64,000 bases of DNA from an uncultured Bacteroides sp. (GTDB taxonomy: Bacteria > Bacteroidota > Bacteroidia > Bacteroidales > Bacteroidaceae). Of the stretch, positions 47,072-56,064 are shown in pieces; the first letter of the stretch is position 1, and each line of letters starts with the position of its first letter. The notes beneath the pieces are model-generated. The model worked only from the letters and a program-made list of their open reading frames with translations. It was not told where the DNA came from and did no database searches. The translations under genes were made by a program, and so were the position numbers. The stretch lies in NCBI GenBank assembly GCA_900551445.1, contig URWA01000014.1, positions 16,470 through 80,469 on the forward strand, given 5' to 3'.

Positions 47072-49252
47072 CTATTTCACCTCCTTGATGGAAATGGCGT
47101 AACCTCCACCCACAGCAGCTTTCAGGTTCAATTTAGTCTTATTGGTTACTTTTTTCTTGGTAATGGTATAAGCCTGCGGATTCTTGTCCCAGCTGGCATC
47201 CTTCGCATCTGCATAAATGGTCGCTTCATATTTCTTTCCCGGCTGCAGGAAATCAAGAGACAATTTCGATTCATGACCGTTATATCCTGCAGTACATCCT
47301 ACATACCAGTCGGTAGTACCCTTGGCACGGCGTGCAATGGTGATATACTCTCCCGGTTCAGCCTCCAGGTATTTGGTTTCGTCCCAGTCTACTGCCACAT
47401 CCTTGATAAATTGGAAGGCATCCATGAAACGTTCATAATTTTCAGGCACATCGGCTGCCATCTGCAGCGGGCTGTACATCGTCACATAAAGGGCCAACTG
47501 GCGTGCCAGAGTGGTACGTGCATGCGACTTGTTATTCGGATTCATCTTACTGCAATCCGGTTCAAATATACCCGGTGTATAATCCATCGGGCCGCCAATC
47601 AACCGGGTAAACGGCAAAATGGTCGTATGGTTCACATTGTTTCCACCAAAAGATTCGTATTCCGTACCGCGGGCTGACTCATTGCCAATCAAGTTCGGAT
47701 ACGTACGGCACAAACCAGTCGGACGAACTGCCTCATGGGCATTCACCATAATCTTGTAATCGGCCGCTTTCTTCACTGCATACAGATAGTGATCTACCAT
47801 CCATTGTCCATAATGATGTTCTCCACGCGGAATGATGTCGCCCACATAGCCACTCTTTACCGCATGGTATCCGTTGTCCACCATAAACTGATACGCTTTG
47901 TCCATGTGACGCTCGTAGTTACGTACAGAGGCCGATGTTTCATGATGCATAATCATCTCTACCCCTTTGCTGGCCGCATAGCGATGCACTTCTTCCACGT
48001 CAAAGTCAGGATAGGGAGTCACAAAATCGAACACATAGTCCTTGCTCTTGCCAAACCAGTCTTCCCAGCCCTGGTTCCATCCTTCCACCAATACGGCATC
48101 AAAACCATTTTCGGCTGCGAAATCGATGTAACGTTTTACGTTTGCGGTATTGGCCGAATGTTTTCCGTTAGGTTTAGTCTTGGAATAATCCGTCTCCCCC
48201 AGTTTCACACTCGCCAAATCGTCCGTATAAGCCCAGGTACCTTTATTGGTAATCATATCCCACCAAATACCGATGTATTTCACCGGATGAATCCAAGACG
48301 TATCTGCAATTTTGCAGGGTTCGTTCAAGTTCAGAGTGATACGTGACGCCAGAATATTGCGGGCATCGTCACTCACGATTACGGTACGCCAAGGCGAGTT
48401 ACACGGTGTCTGCATATACCCCTTATCCCCTTTCGCATCGGGAGTCAGCCAAGATTCAAATACCAGATTCTTGTCATCCAGGTTCAGGCTCATGCAAGAA
48501 TAATCTTTCAACGCCGCTTCATGCAGGTTGATGTACAATCCGTCGTCCGTCTTCATCATCAACGCCGTCTGTACTCCTGTCGGTGAGAACACAAACTGTG
48601 AAGAATTCTCAGTGACCGCCTCTTTCATCTTTCCGCGAATCTCTGAAAGACGGGAAGTCGTATAATCATATTCCTGCGTGTCATAATCGCCCGGAATCCA
48701 AAACGCAGTATGGTCGCCTGTCATGGCAAACTGCGTATGTTCTTCCTTGATGACAAAATAATTCAGGTTCTTCTGTTGAGGAAACTCATAACGGAAACCC
48801 AGTCCGTCGTTGAACAAGCGGAAACGAATCACGATGTAACGGTCATTTTCCGGTTGGTCGAGCGTGACTTCCAGCTCATTGTAATGATTGCGGATTTCAC
48901 TTTCTTCTCCCCACACCGGACGCCAAGTCTCATCAAAAGTAGAAGTATGCGTTTCCCTTACTTTAAAACCTGTCATCAGATTGGTCTTTTCATCCACACG
49001 TTCCTTGTCCTTGCGTTCTGTCCATTCAAATCCAATCCGTTTTTCCGGGTCTTCCCGTTTCAACTCCAAGCCTAAAGTACTGGGCTTGATGACCTGTTTG
49101 TTCTTAAAGGTAAGCTCATATACCGGAGCACCTTTCTGGTTCAAACTGAAATCCATCACCAGATTACCATCCGGAGAAGTCAGTTTCTGTGCGTGTGCCA
49201 AAAGTGCACAACAACACATTGCTACAAAGGCAAAAGTTTTTTTTGTTTTCAT
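47072..49252 (-). CDS. susB: SusB, GH97 alpha-glucosidase
   Basis: A 726-residue periplasmic glycoside hydrolase of family 97 with a signal peptide ending in AHAQ. It releases glucose from imported malto-oligosaccharides with inversion. The active-site glutamates are visible: Glu438 (MHHETSA), Glu507 (NAHEAVRPTG), Glu525 and Glu531 (GNESARGTEYE). These line up, one residue shifted, with Glu439, 508, 526 and 532 as I recall them for B. thetaiotaomicron SusB. It has an N-terminal beta-sandwich, a TIM barrel and a small C-terminal beta domain, and a promoter of its own. Confidence 0.95.
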   Translation of the reverse strand: MKTKKTFAFVAMCCCALLAHAQKLTSPDGNLVMDFSLNQKGAPVYELTFKNKQVIKPSTLGLELKREDPEKRIGFEWTERKDKERVDEKTNLMTGFKVRETHTSTFDETWRPVWGEESEIRNHYNELEVTLDQPENDRYIVIRFRLFNDGLGFRYEFPQQKNLNYFVIKEEHTQFAMTGDHTAFWIPGDYDTQEYDYTTSRLSEIRGKMKEAVTENSSQFVFSPTGVQTALMMKTDDGLYINLHEAALKDYSCMSLNLDDKNLVFESWLTPDAKGDKGYMQTPCNSPWRTVIVSDDARNILASRITLNLNEPCKIADTSWIHPVKYIGIWWDMITNKGTWAYTDDLASVKLGETDYSKTKPNGKHSANTANVKRYIDFAAENGFDAVLVEGWNQGWEDWFGKSKDYVFDFVTPYPDFDVEEVHRYAASKGVEMIMHHETSASVRNYERHMDKAYQFMVDNGYHAVKSGYVGDIIPRGEHHYGQWMVDHYLYAVKKAADYKIMVNAHEAVRPTGLCRTYPNLIGNESARGTEYESFGGNNVNHTTILPFTRLIGGPMDYTPGIFEPDCSKMNPNNKSHARTTLARQLALYVTMYSPLQMAADVPENYERFMDAFQFIKDVAVDWDETKYLEAEPGEYITIARRAKGTTDWYVGCTAGYNGHESKLSLDFLQPGKKYEATIYADAKDASWDKNPQAYTITKKKVTNKTKLNLKAAVGGGYAISIKEVK

Positions 49253-49305
49253 ACGTTTTTCGCGGTATTAATTTAATTGGATTTATGTTTTTCAATTACC
49301 GGAAG

Positions 49306-49313
49306 CAAAATTA
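49306..49313 (-). promoter_or_regulatory. Promoter of susB-susC-susD-susE
   Basis: TAATTTTG on the minus strand fits TAnnTTTG, 53 bases before the susB ATG. This agrees with a separate susB transcript besides that from susA. Confidence 0.65.
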
Positions 49314-49428
49314 GGCTTCCTCCTCAATTTTTATATTCGTAAACAGAAAAATAGAAATCCATAAAATATTTAATCATCTATAAATAAATCACTTAACTGA
49401 AAAACAAAAGGCTAAAAATAGAAATACA

Positions 49429-51282
49429 TTAGAACTCCATCACAAGGTTCTCACGTCCCTCCAAAGCCAATTTTCCCTTCAGATTCACCTGCTTTCCCGT
49501 CAGCACGTCCCGTGCATTGCCTGCCGGAAGAATTTCCTTGTAAAGAATCAGGTCGAGTACTTTCGGTGAATCGGTTCCGTTCATCACCACCACCACCGAT
49601 TTGCCATTAAATTCCCGTTGATAGACATACACTCCCTGACAGATGGAATAATGCTTCAGCGTACCTTTTCCGATAACCGGGTTCCCTTTCCGCCAGTTCA
49701 ACAACTTGCGCGTAAACTCGAATGCCTCATTCTCCAGCGGTGTCCGTCCGCTGGCTTCAAAACAGTTACGGATATCGCCCGGCCATCCGCCCGGAAAATC
49801 CTTACGCAAGTCACCGTCACCTTTTCCCTTGTCTCCGGTCATCAGGATTTCCGTACCGTAATAAATCTGCGGAATCCCCCGGGTAGTCAGCAAAAAGACC
49901 ATAGCCTGTTTGTAACGCTTCAAATTCTGCGCCATCTCATCCGTCCGGGTAAAGCGCGAAGTGTCATGATTGTCCAGAAAAGTCAGCAAGTTCATCGGGT
50001 TCGCATACACCAAATCCTGTGTCTGATAATCATACAGTTTATAAAGACCTCCTCCCCACTCACCGGTCTCTTCATCGAAAGCCTGGTTCATGAGTGCCTG
50101 TAAAGGAAAGTCCATCACCGTCGGCAGATTGGAGTTCAACGGGGCAGCCAGCTTGCTGTCCTTCTGCCAGTAAGAAACCAGCACATTGCTGTTCAGCCAA
50201 GTTTCCCCTACGATATTAAAATGAGGATATTCCTCCAACACCTCCTTGCACCACTGGCTCATAAAATCAAAATCCGCGTATGGATGCGTATCCTGCCGGA
50301 TACCATTGATACCTGCATATTCAATCCACCAGATACTGCTTTGAATCAGGTAACGCGCCACATGACGGTTACGCTGGTTGAAATCGGGCATCACGGAAGT
50401 GAACCAGCCATCGGTGGCAATCTTCTTTTCATACTCACTGGCATGGATGTCCATCACACTGGCTGTCTTGAACGAAGTCTGCACATAATTGGAATGAAAG
50501 TTGAACCACTCCTTCGAAGGCTTGTCCTTAAACAAATAATTCTCGCTGCCACAATGGTTGAAAATCATGTCCATCACCACTTTCAAGCCTTTTTCGTGTG
50601 CCTTGTCCACCATGTCACGGAAATCCTCATTGCTACCGAATCGTCTGTCCACCTGATAATAATCCGTAATGGCATACCCATGATAAGAACCTCCCTCCAT
50701 GTCATTTTCCTGCGTCGGGTTCAGCCAGATGGCCGTCACTCCCAAATCGGCGATATAATCCAAATGGTTCGAGATACCCAGAAGGTCTCCCCCGTGACGG
50801 GCAAACGAATCCGTGCGGTCCAATTTCGTTTCTTTCATGCCTTTCACCACGTCATTATCCGGATTCCCGTTGGAAAAGCGGTCGGGCATAATCAGATACA
50901 GCACATCCTCGGAAGTAAACCCTTTCACATCTTCTCCTTTTCGCATACGCACCTTCAGTTCATACGGAATCTGAAGCTGCTTCTTTCCATTCTTTAATTG
51001 GATATGGAAAGTCTGCGCCCCTGCCTCCGACAAATCAACATACAGCAACAGGTAATTCGGATTCTCCTGCTTCACGACTTCTTCCAAATAAACTCCCTCT
51101 CCCGACACGGTCACATCGGAAGAAGCCAAGTCATCACCATACAGCAAAATCTGTAATTCGGAATGTTTCATTCCCGCCCACCAGAAAGAGGGGGCAATCT
51201 TCTTTACGTCCATGGCCCGGGCAGTCTGCCCCATTCCCCACACGAAGAGGAACACAGCCCATAAAATCAATGTATGTTTCAT
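49429..51282 (-). CDS. susA: SusA, GH13 neopullulanase/alpha-amylase
   Basis: A 617-residue GH13 enzyme with a signal peptidase I-type signal (ending ARA), so it is periplasmic. An N-terminal immunoglobulin-like domain (residues ~25-120) precedes the catalytic barrel. Catalytic residues are Asp331 (GIRQDTHPY, nucleophile), Glu360 (VGETWLN, acid/base) and Asp440 (FLDNHDTSRF). It cleaves alpha-1,4 (and some 1,6) bonds in oligosaccharides brought in by SusCD. It is not a SusG because it has no lipobox. Confidence 0.93.
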   Translation of the reverse strand: MKHTLILWAVFLFVWGMGQTARAMDVKKIAPSFWWAGMKHSELQILLYGDDLASSDVTVSGEGVYLEEVVKQENPNYLLLYVDLSEAGAQTFHIQLKNGKKQLQIPYELKVRMRKGEDVKGFTSEDVLYLIMPDRFSNGNPDNDVVKGMKETKLDRTDSFARHGGDLLGISNHLDYIADLGVTAIWLNPTQENDMEGGSYHGYAITDYYQVDRRFGSNEDFRDMVDKAHEKGLKVVMDMIFNHCGSENYLFKDKPSKEWFNFHSNYVQTSFKTASVMDIHASEYEKKIATDGWFTSVMPDFNQRNRHVARYLIQSSIWWIEYAGINGIRQDTHPYADFDFMSQWCKEVLEEYPHFNIVGETWLNSNVLVSYWQKDSKLAAPLNSNLPTVMDFPLQALMNQAFDEETGEWGGGLYKLYDYQTQDLVYANPMNLLTFLDNHDTSRFTRTDEMAQNLKRYKQAMVFLLTTRGIPQIYYGTEILMTGDKGKGDGDLRKDFPGGWPGDIRNCFEASGRTPLENEAFEFTRKLLNWRKGNPVIGKGTLKHYSICQGVYVYQREFNGKSVVVVMNGTDSPKVLDLILYKEILPAGNARDVLTGKQVNLKGKLALEGRENLVMEF

Positions 51283-51309
51283 GATATTGAGGTTGAATGT
51301 TTTTCATCG

Positions 51310-51317
51310 CAAAAATA
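51310..51317 (-). promoter_or_regulatory. Promoter of susA
   Basis: TATTTTTG on the minus strand fits TAnnTTTG, 28 bases before the susA ATG. It diverges from the susR promoter, whose element is only 22 bases away. Confidence 0.65.
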
Positions 51318-51338
51318 GATTCCTGAAAAAAGATTTCT

Positions 51339-51346
51339 TATCTTTG
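51339..51346 (+). promoter_or_regulatory. Promoter of susR
   Basis: TATCTTTG fits TAnnTTTG. The ATG lies 113 bases downstream, implying an A/T-rich leader of about 105 bases. Confidence 0.5.
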
Positions 51347-51459
51347 GAAACAAAATATAAATATATACAGAATATAATCAACTGATTTACAATATAATAA
51401 CAAAAATATTAGTAATTAAAATATAAATTAGATAATACGTCCTATTCAACCTTAAGGCT

Positions 51460-53055
51460 ATGAGAATACGATTTTTCCTTCTACTTCTCGTATTGGGAAG
51501 CGGCTTGCAAACCACTGTTTGCGCGCAAACCTCCAACGAGCGGATATTGGCACAACTTGACAAAGTCATCGCTCAAAAAGAAAAATACCGGAACGAACGG
51601 GAAGCCACCATTTTTCAGATGAAGCAACACCTGAATTATGCCACAGACCCCAATGAACAATACAAAATCTGCGGCACCCTGTTCAACCTGTACCTTCACT
51701 ACCAGGCCGACTCTGCCTGCCATTATCTTCGTCGGAAGATACATTACAATTCCTTGCAACCACAGCCTGAAAGGAATATCGAAATCATCATCAACCGGGC
51801 AGAAGTAGCAGGAGTCATGGGAATGTACAATGAGGCCTTGGAAGAACTACAGACCCTCAATCCACACCAGTTAGACTCCCTCAACCAAAAATATTACTAT
51901 TTCACCATCAGAGCCTGCTACGGATGGATGGCCGACAACACCGTCGACAAATCCGTCAAAGAAAAATACCTGGAAAAGACAGGACTCTACCGGGATTCCC
52001 TTCTAGAGATTCTTCCCCAAAGCAACAACCGCCAGATTATTCTGGCAGAAAAACTGATTCTGGAAGGACACCCGGACAAAGCCATTCCGCTCTTGAACAA
52101 AGTACTCACCTCTTCACTGAGTATGCAAGATAAGGCATACGTGTACTATACCCTTTCACTGGCGTATGAAGCAAAGAAAGACATGGACATGGAGATTTAC
52201 TATCTGGCGCAGACTGCCTTAACCGACCTAACCTCTTCTACAAGGGAATATGCCGCCTTGCAAAAACTGGCCCGGCTGGTCTATCTGAAAGGTAATCCAG
52301 AAAGAGCATACACCTACGTCAGCTGTTCGATGAAAGACGCCGTGGCCTGTAACGCCCGCTTGCGTTTTCTGGAAGTCACCGAATTCTATCCCATCATTGA
52401 CAAAGCCTACTCAGACAAGAAAGCCCAGGAAAAACGATTGGGATGGATTCTGATGGTCAGCATCAGTTCTTTGGCCATCTCGCTGATTGTACTGGCATTC
52501 TATTTATACAATGGGATGAAGAAACTGGCTTTCATGAGACGAGACTTGTCGAAAACCAACAACGAACTGGTGGCGGTCAACAAACAACTGCAGCAAACAG
52601 GAAAAATCAAAGAGGTCTATATCGCACGCTATCTGGACCGTTGCGTCAGCTACCTGGACAAGCTGGAGCAATACCGGCGTTCCCTCGAAAAACTAGCCAT
52701 GGCTTCCCGCATCGAAGAACTGTTCAAGGCCATCCGTTCGGAACAATTCCTGCGCGAAGAGCGCAAGAATTTCTACAACGAGTTTGATAAATCATTCCTG
52801 GAACTGTTTCCCCACTTCATCCGCGATTTCAACAATTTGCTCACCGAAGAAGGAAAGATTGAACCCAAACCGGGCGAGATACTGAACACCGAGCTCCGCA
52901 TCTTTGCACTTATCCGGCTGGGAGTGACCGATGCCAACCGGATTGCTCATTTCCTAGGCTATTCTCTGGCCACAGTCTACAACTACCGTAGTAAGATACG
53001 CAACCGAGCCAAGGGAGACAAGGAGAACTTTGAGCAGGAAGTGATGAACCTGTAA
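51460..53055 (+). CDS. susR: SusR-like membrane-spanning regulator of the starch locus
   Basis: A 531-residue protein with a signal peptide or first membrane segment (1-22), a periplasmic TPR-like helical region (~25-320), a transmembrane helix (LGWILMVSISSLAISLIVLAFYLYNGM, ~327-353), a coiled coil and a C-terminal DNA-binding helix-turn-helix (RLGVTDANRIAHFLGYSLATVYNYRSKIRNRA, ~490-521). This layout is that of SusR, which senses maltose-like ligands in the periplasm and activates the sus genes. It is divergent from susA. The assignment relies on layout plus neighbourhood. Confidence 0.9.
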   Translation: MRIRFFLLLLVLGSGLQTTVCAQTSNERILAQLDKVIAQKEKYRNEREATIFQMKQHLNYATDPNEQYKICGTLFNLYLHYQADSACHYLRRKIHYNSLQPQPERNIEIIINRAEVAGVMGMYNEALEELQTLNPHQLDSLNQKYYYFTIRACYGWMADNTVDKSVKEKYLEKTGLYRDSLLEILPQSNNRQIILAEKLILEGHPDKAIPLLNKVLTSSLSMQDKAYVYYTLSLAYEAKKDMDMEIYYLAQTALTDLTSSTREYAALQKLARLVYLKGNPERAYTYVSCSMKDAVACNARLRFLEVTEFYPIIDKAYSDKKAQEKRLGWILMVSISSLAISLIVLAFYLYNGMKKLAFMRRDLSKTNNELVAVNKQLQQTGKIKEVYIARYLDRCVSYLDKLEQYRRSLEKLAMASRIEELFKAIRSEQFLREERKNFYNEFDKSFLELFPHFIRDFNNLLTEEGKIEPKPGEILNTELRIFALIRLGVTDANRIAHFLGYSLATVYNYRSKIRNRAKGDKENFEQEVMNL

Positions 53056-53130
53056 ACGCAAAATTCCCCACCCAATTCTTGCTTTTCCCTTTAAATATAA
53101 CTATCTTCACCAAGGAGAATTCTCTGTTTC

Positions 53131-53214
53131 ACACTGTGGGATACAAAAACCACAGTGTGGGATACATATTTCACACTGTGAAATACAAATCCCGCACTAT
53201 GGAACAGAGAAATA
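53131..53214. repeat. Four 21-bp tandem units with a CACACTGTG core
   Basis: Cores are CACACTGTG (53131), CACAGTGTG (53152), CACACTGTG (53173) and CGCACTATG (53194), each 21 bases apart. The first three are followed by GGATACA, GGATACA and AAATACA. CACACTGTG and CACAGTGTG are reverse complements, so neighbouring units form 9-bp inverted repeats. The array ends 52 bases before the HU/HTH gene and begins 76 bases after susR. It may be an operator array of that gene. Nothing else is seen in 53056-53265. Confidence 0.88.
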
Positions 53215-53265
53215 ACCGAAGGAAAAGAAAGAATTCGTTTAAACCTTTTAAATTTATTACTAACG

Positions 53266-53904
53266 ATGGCGGCAACTTACACCATGCAGGAAATGAAAGA
53301 CCTGCACAACGAGGAGGAAACCCTCCTCTATCCGAGAATGATTATCAAAGGACAATGCAGCACCGAAGACCTGGTGAATGACATTGCCAAACAAAGCAGC
53401 TACAGTGCGGGCGAAATAAAAGGTATGCTCGTGGCCTTACACGAGGCCATGACCCGCGAAATGGCACGGGGCTACTCGGTCAAACTCGACCAAATCGGCA
53501 CCTTCACTCCCTCCTTGGGCCTGGCAAAAGGAAAAGACGCTGAACTTCCCGAAGGAGATACCCGCCGCAATTCCCGCAGCATCCGGATCCGGAACATCAA
53601 TTTCCGGGCCGACAAGGAACTGATTCAAAAGACAAGCCTGCACTGCACGCTCGAAAGAGAAAGCGGCACGTCCCGACTGAAGACCTCCCGGCACAGCAGT
53701 GAGAAACGACTGAAAATGGCCCAGAGCTTTCTGCAGAAGCATCCTTACCTTACGGTAGCCGACTACATGGAACTGACCGGACTGAGCCATACGACGGCGG
53801 CCCGCGAACTGCAAACCTGGAGCCGTACGCCCGATACGGGCATACAAGCCAAAGGACAGCGCACGCATCGGGTGTATGTGGCCGTTTCTCCTGAAGAAAA
53901 GTAA
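53266..53904 (+). CDS. HU-like DNA-binding protein with a C-terminal helix-turn-helix
   Basis: A 212-residue protein. Residues ~1-120 resemble the Bacteroidota HU-like family: MIIKGQCSTEDLVNDIAKQSSYSAGEIKGMLVALHEAMTREMARGYSVKLDQIGTFTPSLGL. The last part (~146-205: KRLKMAQSFLQKHPYLTVADYMELTGLSHTTAARELQTW) reads as a winged helix-turn-helix. It is therefore likely a sequence-aware DNA-binding protein, not only an architectural one. The repeat array just upstream could be its own operator; that is inference. An alternative start lies at 53284. Confidence 0.82.
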   Translation: MAATYTMQEMKDLHNEEETLLYPRMIIKGQCSTEDLVNDIAKQSSYSAGEIKGMLVALHEAMTREMARGYSVKLDQIGTFTPSLGLAKGKDAELPEGDTRRNSRSIRIRNINFRADKELIQKTSLHCTLERESGTSRLKTSRHSSEKRLKMAQSFLQKHPYLTVADYMELTGLSHTTAARELQTWSRTPDTGIQAKGQRTHRVYVAVSPEEK

Positions 53905-53945
53905 GGAGGACAAAGCCGGAAAGCAGCAGATAAAGAGTTTTTTTA

Positions 53946-53953
53946 TACCTTTG
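53946..53953 (+). promoter_or_regulatory. Promoter of the cyclophilin gene
   Basis: TACCTTTG fits TAnnTTTG, 21 bases before the ATG at 53974. Confidence 0.65.
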
Positions 53954-53973
53954 CAAAACCATTCTTTTTTGAC

Positions 53974-54813
53974 ATGAAAAGATTTGCTATTTTATTCACA
54001 CTGATGGCCTGCTGCCTGATGGCATGCACGGGCAATCAAAAAAAGACAACCGATATGGAAACTGGAAACGAAACACTTGTACGTCTGGAAACGACCATGG
54101 GCAACATCACGGTCAAACTGTATAACGAAACGCCCAAGCACCGCGACAACTTTATCAAGCTGGTCAAGGAAGGCACTTACGACAGCACGCTTTTTCACCG
54201 TGTCATCAAGAATTTTATGATTCAGGCTGGCGACCCGCAGAGCAAGACGGCTACCGATACGACTACATTGGGCAACGGTGATGTGGGTTATACGCTTCCG
54301 GCAGAATTCAATCCGAAATTCTTCCATAAGAAAGGGGCACTGGCCGCAGCCCGTCTGGGAGACGACGTGAATCCGAAAAAGGAATCATCCGGCTGCCAGT
54401 TCTACATCGTGACCGGACGGAAGTTCTCGGAGGCACAGATGATCAGCATGGAAAACCAACTGAACGATGCCCGCCTGGAAAACGTGTTTAACGAACTGGC
54501 CCGTAAGCACATGAAGGAAATCTACAAGATGCGGAAAGCCGGCGACAACGATGGTCTGCTGGAACTGCAGGACAGTCTGGAAGCACAGGCACGGGCCATC
54601 GTGGCCAAGGAACCGGCCTTGAAGTTCAGCCGTGAACAGATTGCGGCCTACACTACCGTAGGAGGAGCACCCCACCTGGACGGAGCTTACACCGTATTTG
54701 GGGAAGTGACTGACGGCATGGACGTAGTGGACAAGATTCAGGCAGTCAAGACCAACCGGGCCGACCGTCCGGAAACTGATGTCCGTATCCTGAAAGCAAC
54801 CGTGATTGAATAA
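53974..54813 (+). CDS. Cyclophilin-type peptidyl-prolyl isomerase, lipoprotein
   Basis: A 279-residue protein with the lipobox CLMAC (Cys18), so it is membrane-anchored. The cyclophilin core runs from ~residue 34 (VRLETTMGNITVKLYNETPKHRDNFIKLVKEGTYDSTLFHRVIKNFMIQAGD), through SGCQFYIVTG, to YTVFGEVTDGMDVVDKI. A helical insert of about 70 residues (~155-225) splits the domain before the last strands. It probably folds periplasmic or outer-membrane proteins. First of three closely spaced genes. Confidence 0.9.
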   Translation: MKRFAILFTLMACCLMACTGNQKKTTDMETGNETLVRLETTMGNITVKLYNETPKHRDNFIKLVKEGTYDSTLFHRVIKNFMIQAGDPQSKTATDTTTLGNGDVGYTLPAEFNPKFFHKKGALAAARLGDDVNPKKESSGCQFYIVTGRKFSEAQMISMENQLNDARLENVFNELARKHMKEIYKMRKAGDNDGLLELQDSLEAQARAIVAKEPALKFSREQIAAYTTVGGAPHLDGAYTVFGEVTDGMDVVDKIQAVKTNRADRPETDVRILKATVIE

Positions 54814-54825
54814 CCTGACACCCGC

Positions 54826-56064
54826 ATGATTCAAGTAAACCGTTATACACTGGACAACGGGCTGCGGATTGTACACAATGAGGACGACTCTACCCAAATG
54901 GTCGCCCTCAACCTGCTGTACGACGTGGGAGCCCGCGATGAAGACCCGTCGCACACGGGCTTTGCCCATCTGTTCGAGCATCTGATGTTCGGAGGTTCCC
55001 TCCATATCCCTGATTATGACACGCCGGTGCAGAATGCCGGAGGGGAGAACAATGCCTGGACCAACAACGACATGACGAATTATTACATCACCCTGCCGTT
55101 CCAAAATGTGGAAACGGGGTTCTGGCTGGAAAGCGACCGCATGCTCAGTCTGGACTTCAATCCGAAAAGTCTGGAAGTGCAGCGGCAGGTGGTCATTGAA
55201 GAATTCAAACAGCGCAACTTGAATCAGCCGTACGGTGACGCTTCGCATCTGCTGAGGGAGCTGGCTTACGAATCGCATCCTTACCGCTGGCCGACCATCG
55301 GCAAGGAGATTGCGCACATTGCCCATGCCACACTGGAAGAGGTAAAAGACTTCTTCTATCGTTTCTATGCACCCAACAATGCCATCCTGGCCGTAACGGG
55401 GCATATCACTTTCGAGGAAACCATCCGACTGGCACAGAAATGGTTCGGCCCGATTCCGAGCCGGAAAATTCCTTCCCGCCAGCTTCCGAAAGAGCAGCCG
55501 CAAACGGCCATTCGCCGCAAGACGGTGGAACGGAAAGTCCCCGTGGATGCCATTTACATGGCCTTCCACATGTCCAACCGCATGCACCCGGATTATTATG
55601 TGTACGACATGATTACGGATATCCTCTCGAACGGACGTTCTTCCCGCTTCGTACAGTCGCTGGTACAGGAACAGAAACTGTTCACTTCCATCGATGCCTA
55701 TATCTCGGGCAGTCTGGACGAAGGATTGCTCCACATCACCGGAAAACCTGCCGCAGGGGTTTCATTGGAACAGGCAGAGGAAGCCATCTGGAAGGAACTG
55801 GAAAAGATGAAGGCCGTACCCGTCAGCGAACAAGAACTGGAAAAGGTGAAAAACCGCTACGAGAGTGAGCAGATTTTCAACAACATCAACTATTTGAACG
55901 TGGCCACCAACCTGGCTTTTTTCGAACTGACAGGCAAAGCTGAAGACATCAACGACGAGGTGAACAAATACCGCGCGGTAACCGCCCCACAGATTCAGGC
56001 GGTTTCTGCCAAATGTTTTGTACCCGAAAACTGCAGCATTCTTTATTACAAGGCAATTCCATGA
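54826..56064 (+). CDS. M16-family zinc metallopeptidase
   Basis: A 412-residue peptidase of the pitrilysin family. The inverted zinc motif is His48-Leu-Phe-Glu51-His52 (FAHLFEHLMFGG) and the third ligand is Glu125 or Glu126 (VVIEEFKQR). No signal peptide is visible, so it is probably cytoplasmic unless exported in another way. It holds one active and one inactive half, as in processing-peptidase-like members, and likely dimerises. It starts 12 bases after the cyclophilin stop and overlaps the MATE gene by four bases. Confidence 0.9.
   Translation: MIQVNRYTLDNGLRIVHNEDDSTQMVALNLLYDVGARDEDPSHTGFAHLFEHLMFGGSLHIPDYDTPVQNAGGENNAWTNNDMTNYYITLPFQNVETGFWLESDRMLSLDFNPKSLEVQRQVVIEEFKQRNLNQPYGDASHLLRELAYESHPYRWPTIGKEIAHIAHATLEEVKDFFYRFYAPNNAILAVTGHITFEETIRLAQKWFGPIPSRKIPSRQLPKEQPQTAIRRKTVERKVPVDAIYMAFHMSNRMHPDYYVYDMITDILSNGRSSRFVQSLVQEQKLFTSIDAYISGSLDEGLLHITGKPAAGVSLEQAEEAIWKELEKMKAVPVSEQELEKVKNRYESEQIFNNINYLNVATNLAFFELTGKAEDINDEVNKYRAVTAPQIQAVSAKCFVPENCSILYYKAIP

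Noticed and set aside
49429..51282. GH13 enzyme as the surface amylase SusG
   Set aside because: The signal peptide has no lipobox cysteine and gene position matches SusA.
54385..55734. 449-codon open frame antisense to the cyclophilin and M16 genes
   Set aside because: It spans two genes with intact motifs on the other strand; translation is low-complexity and His-rich.
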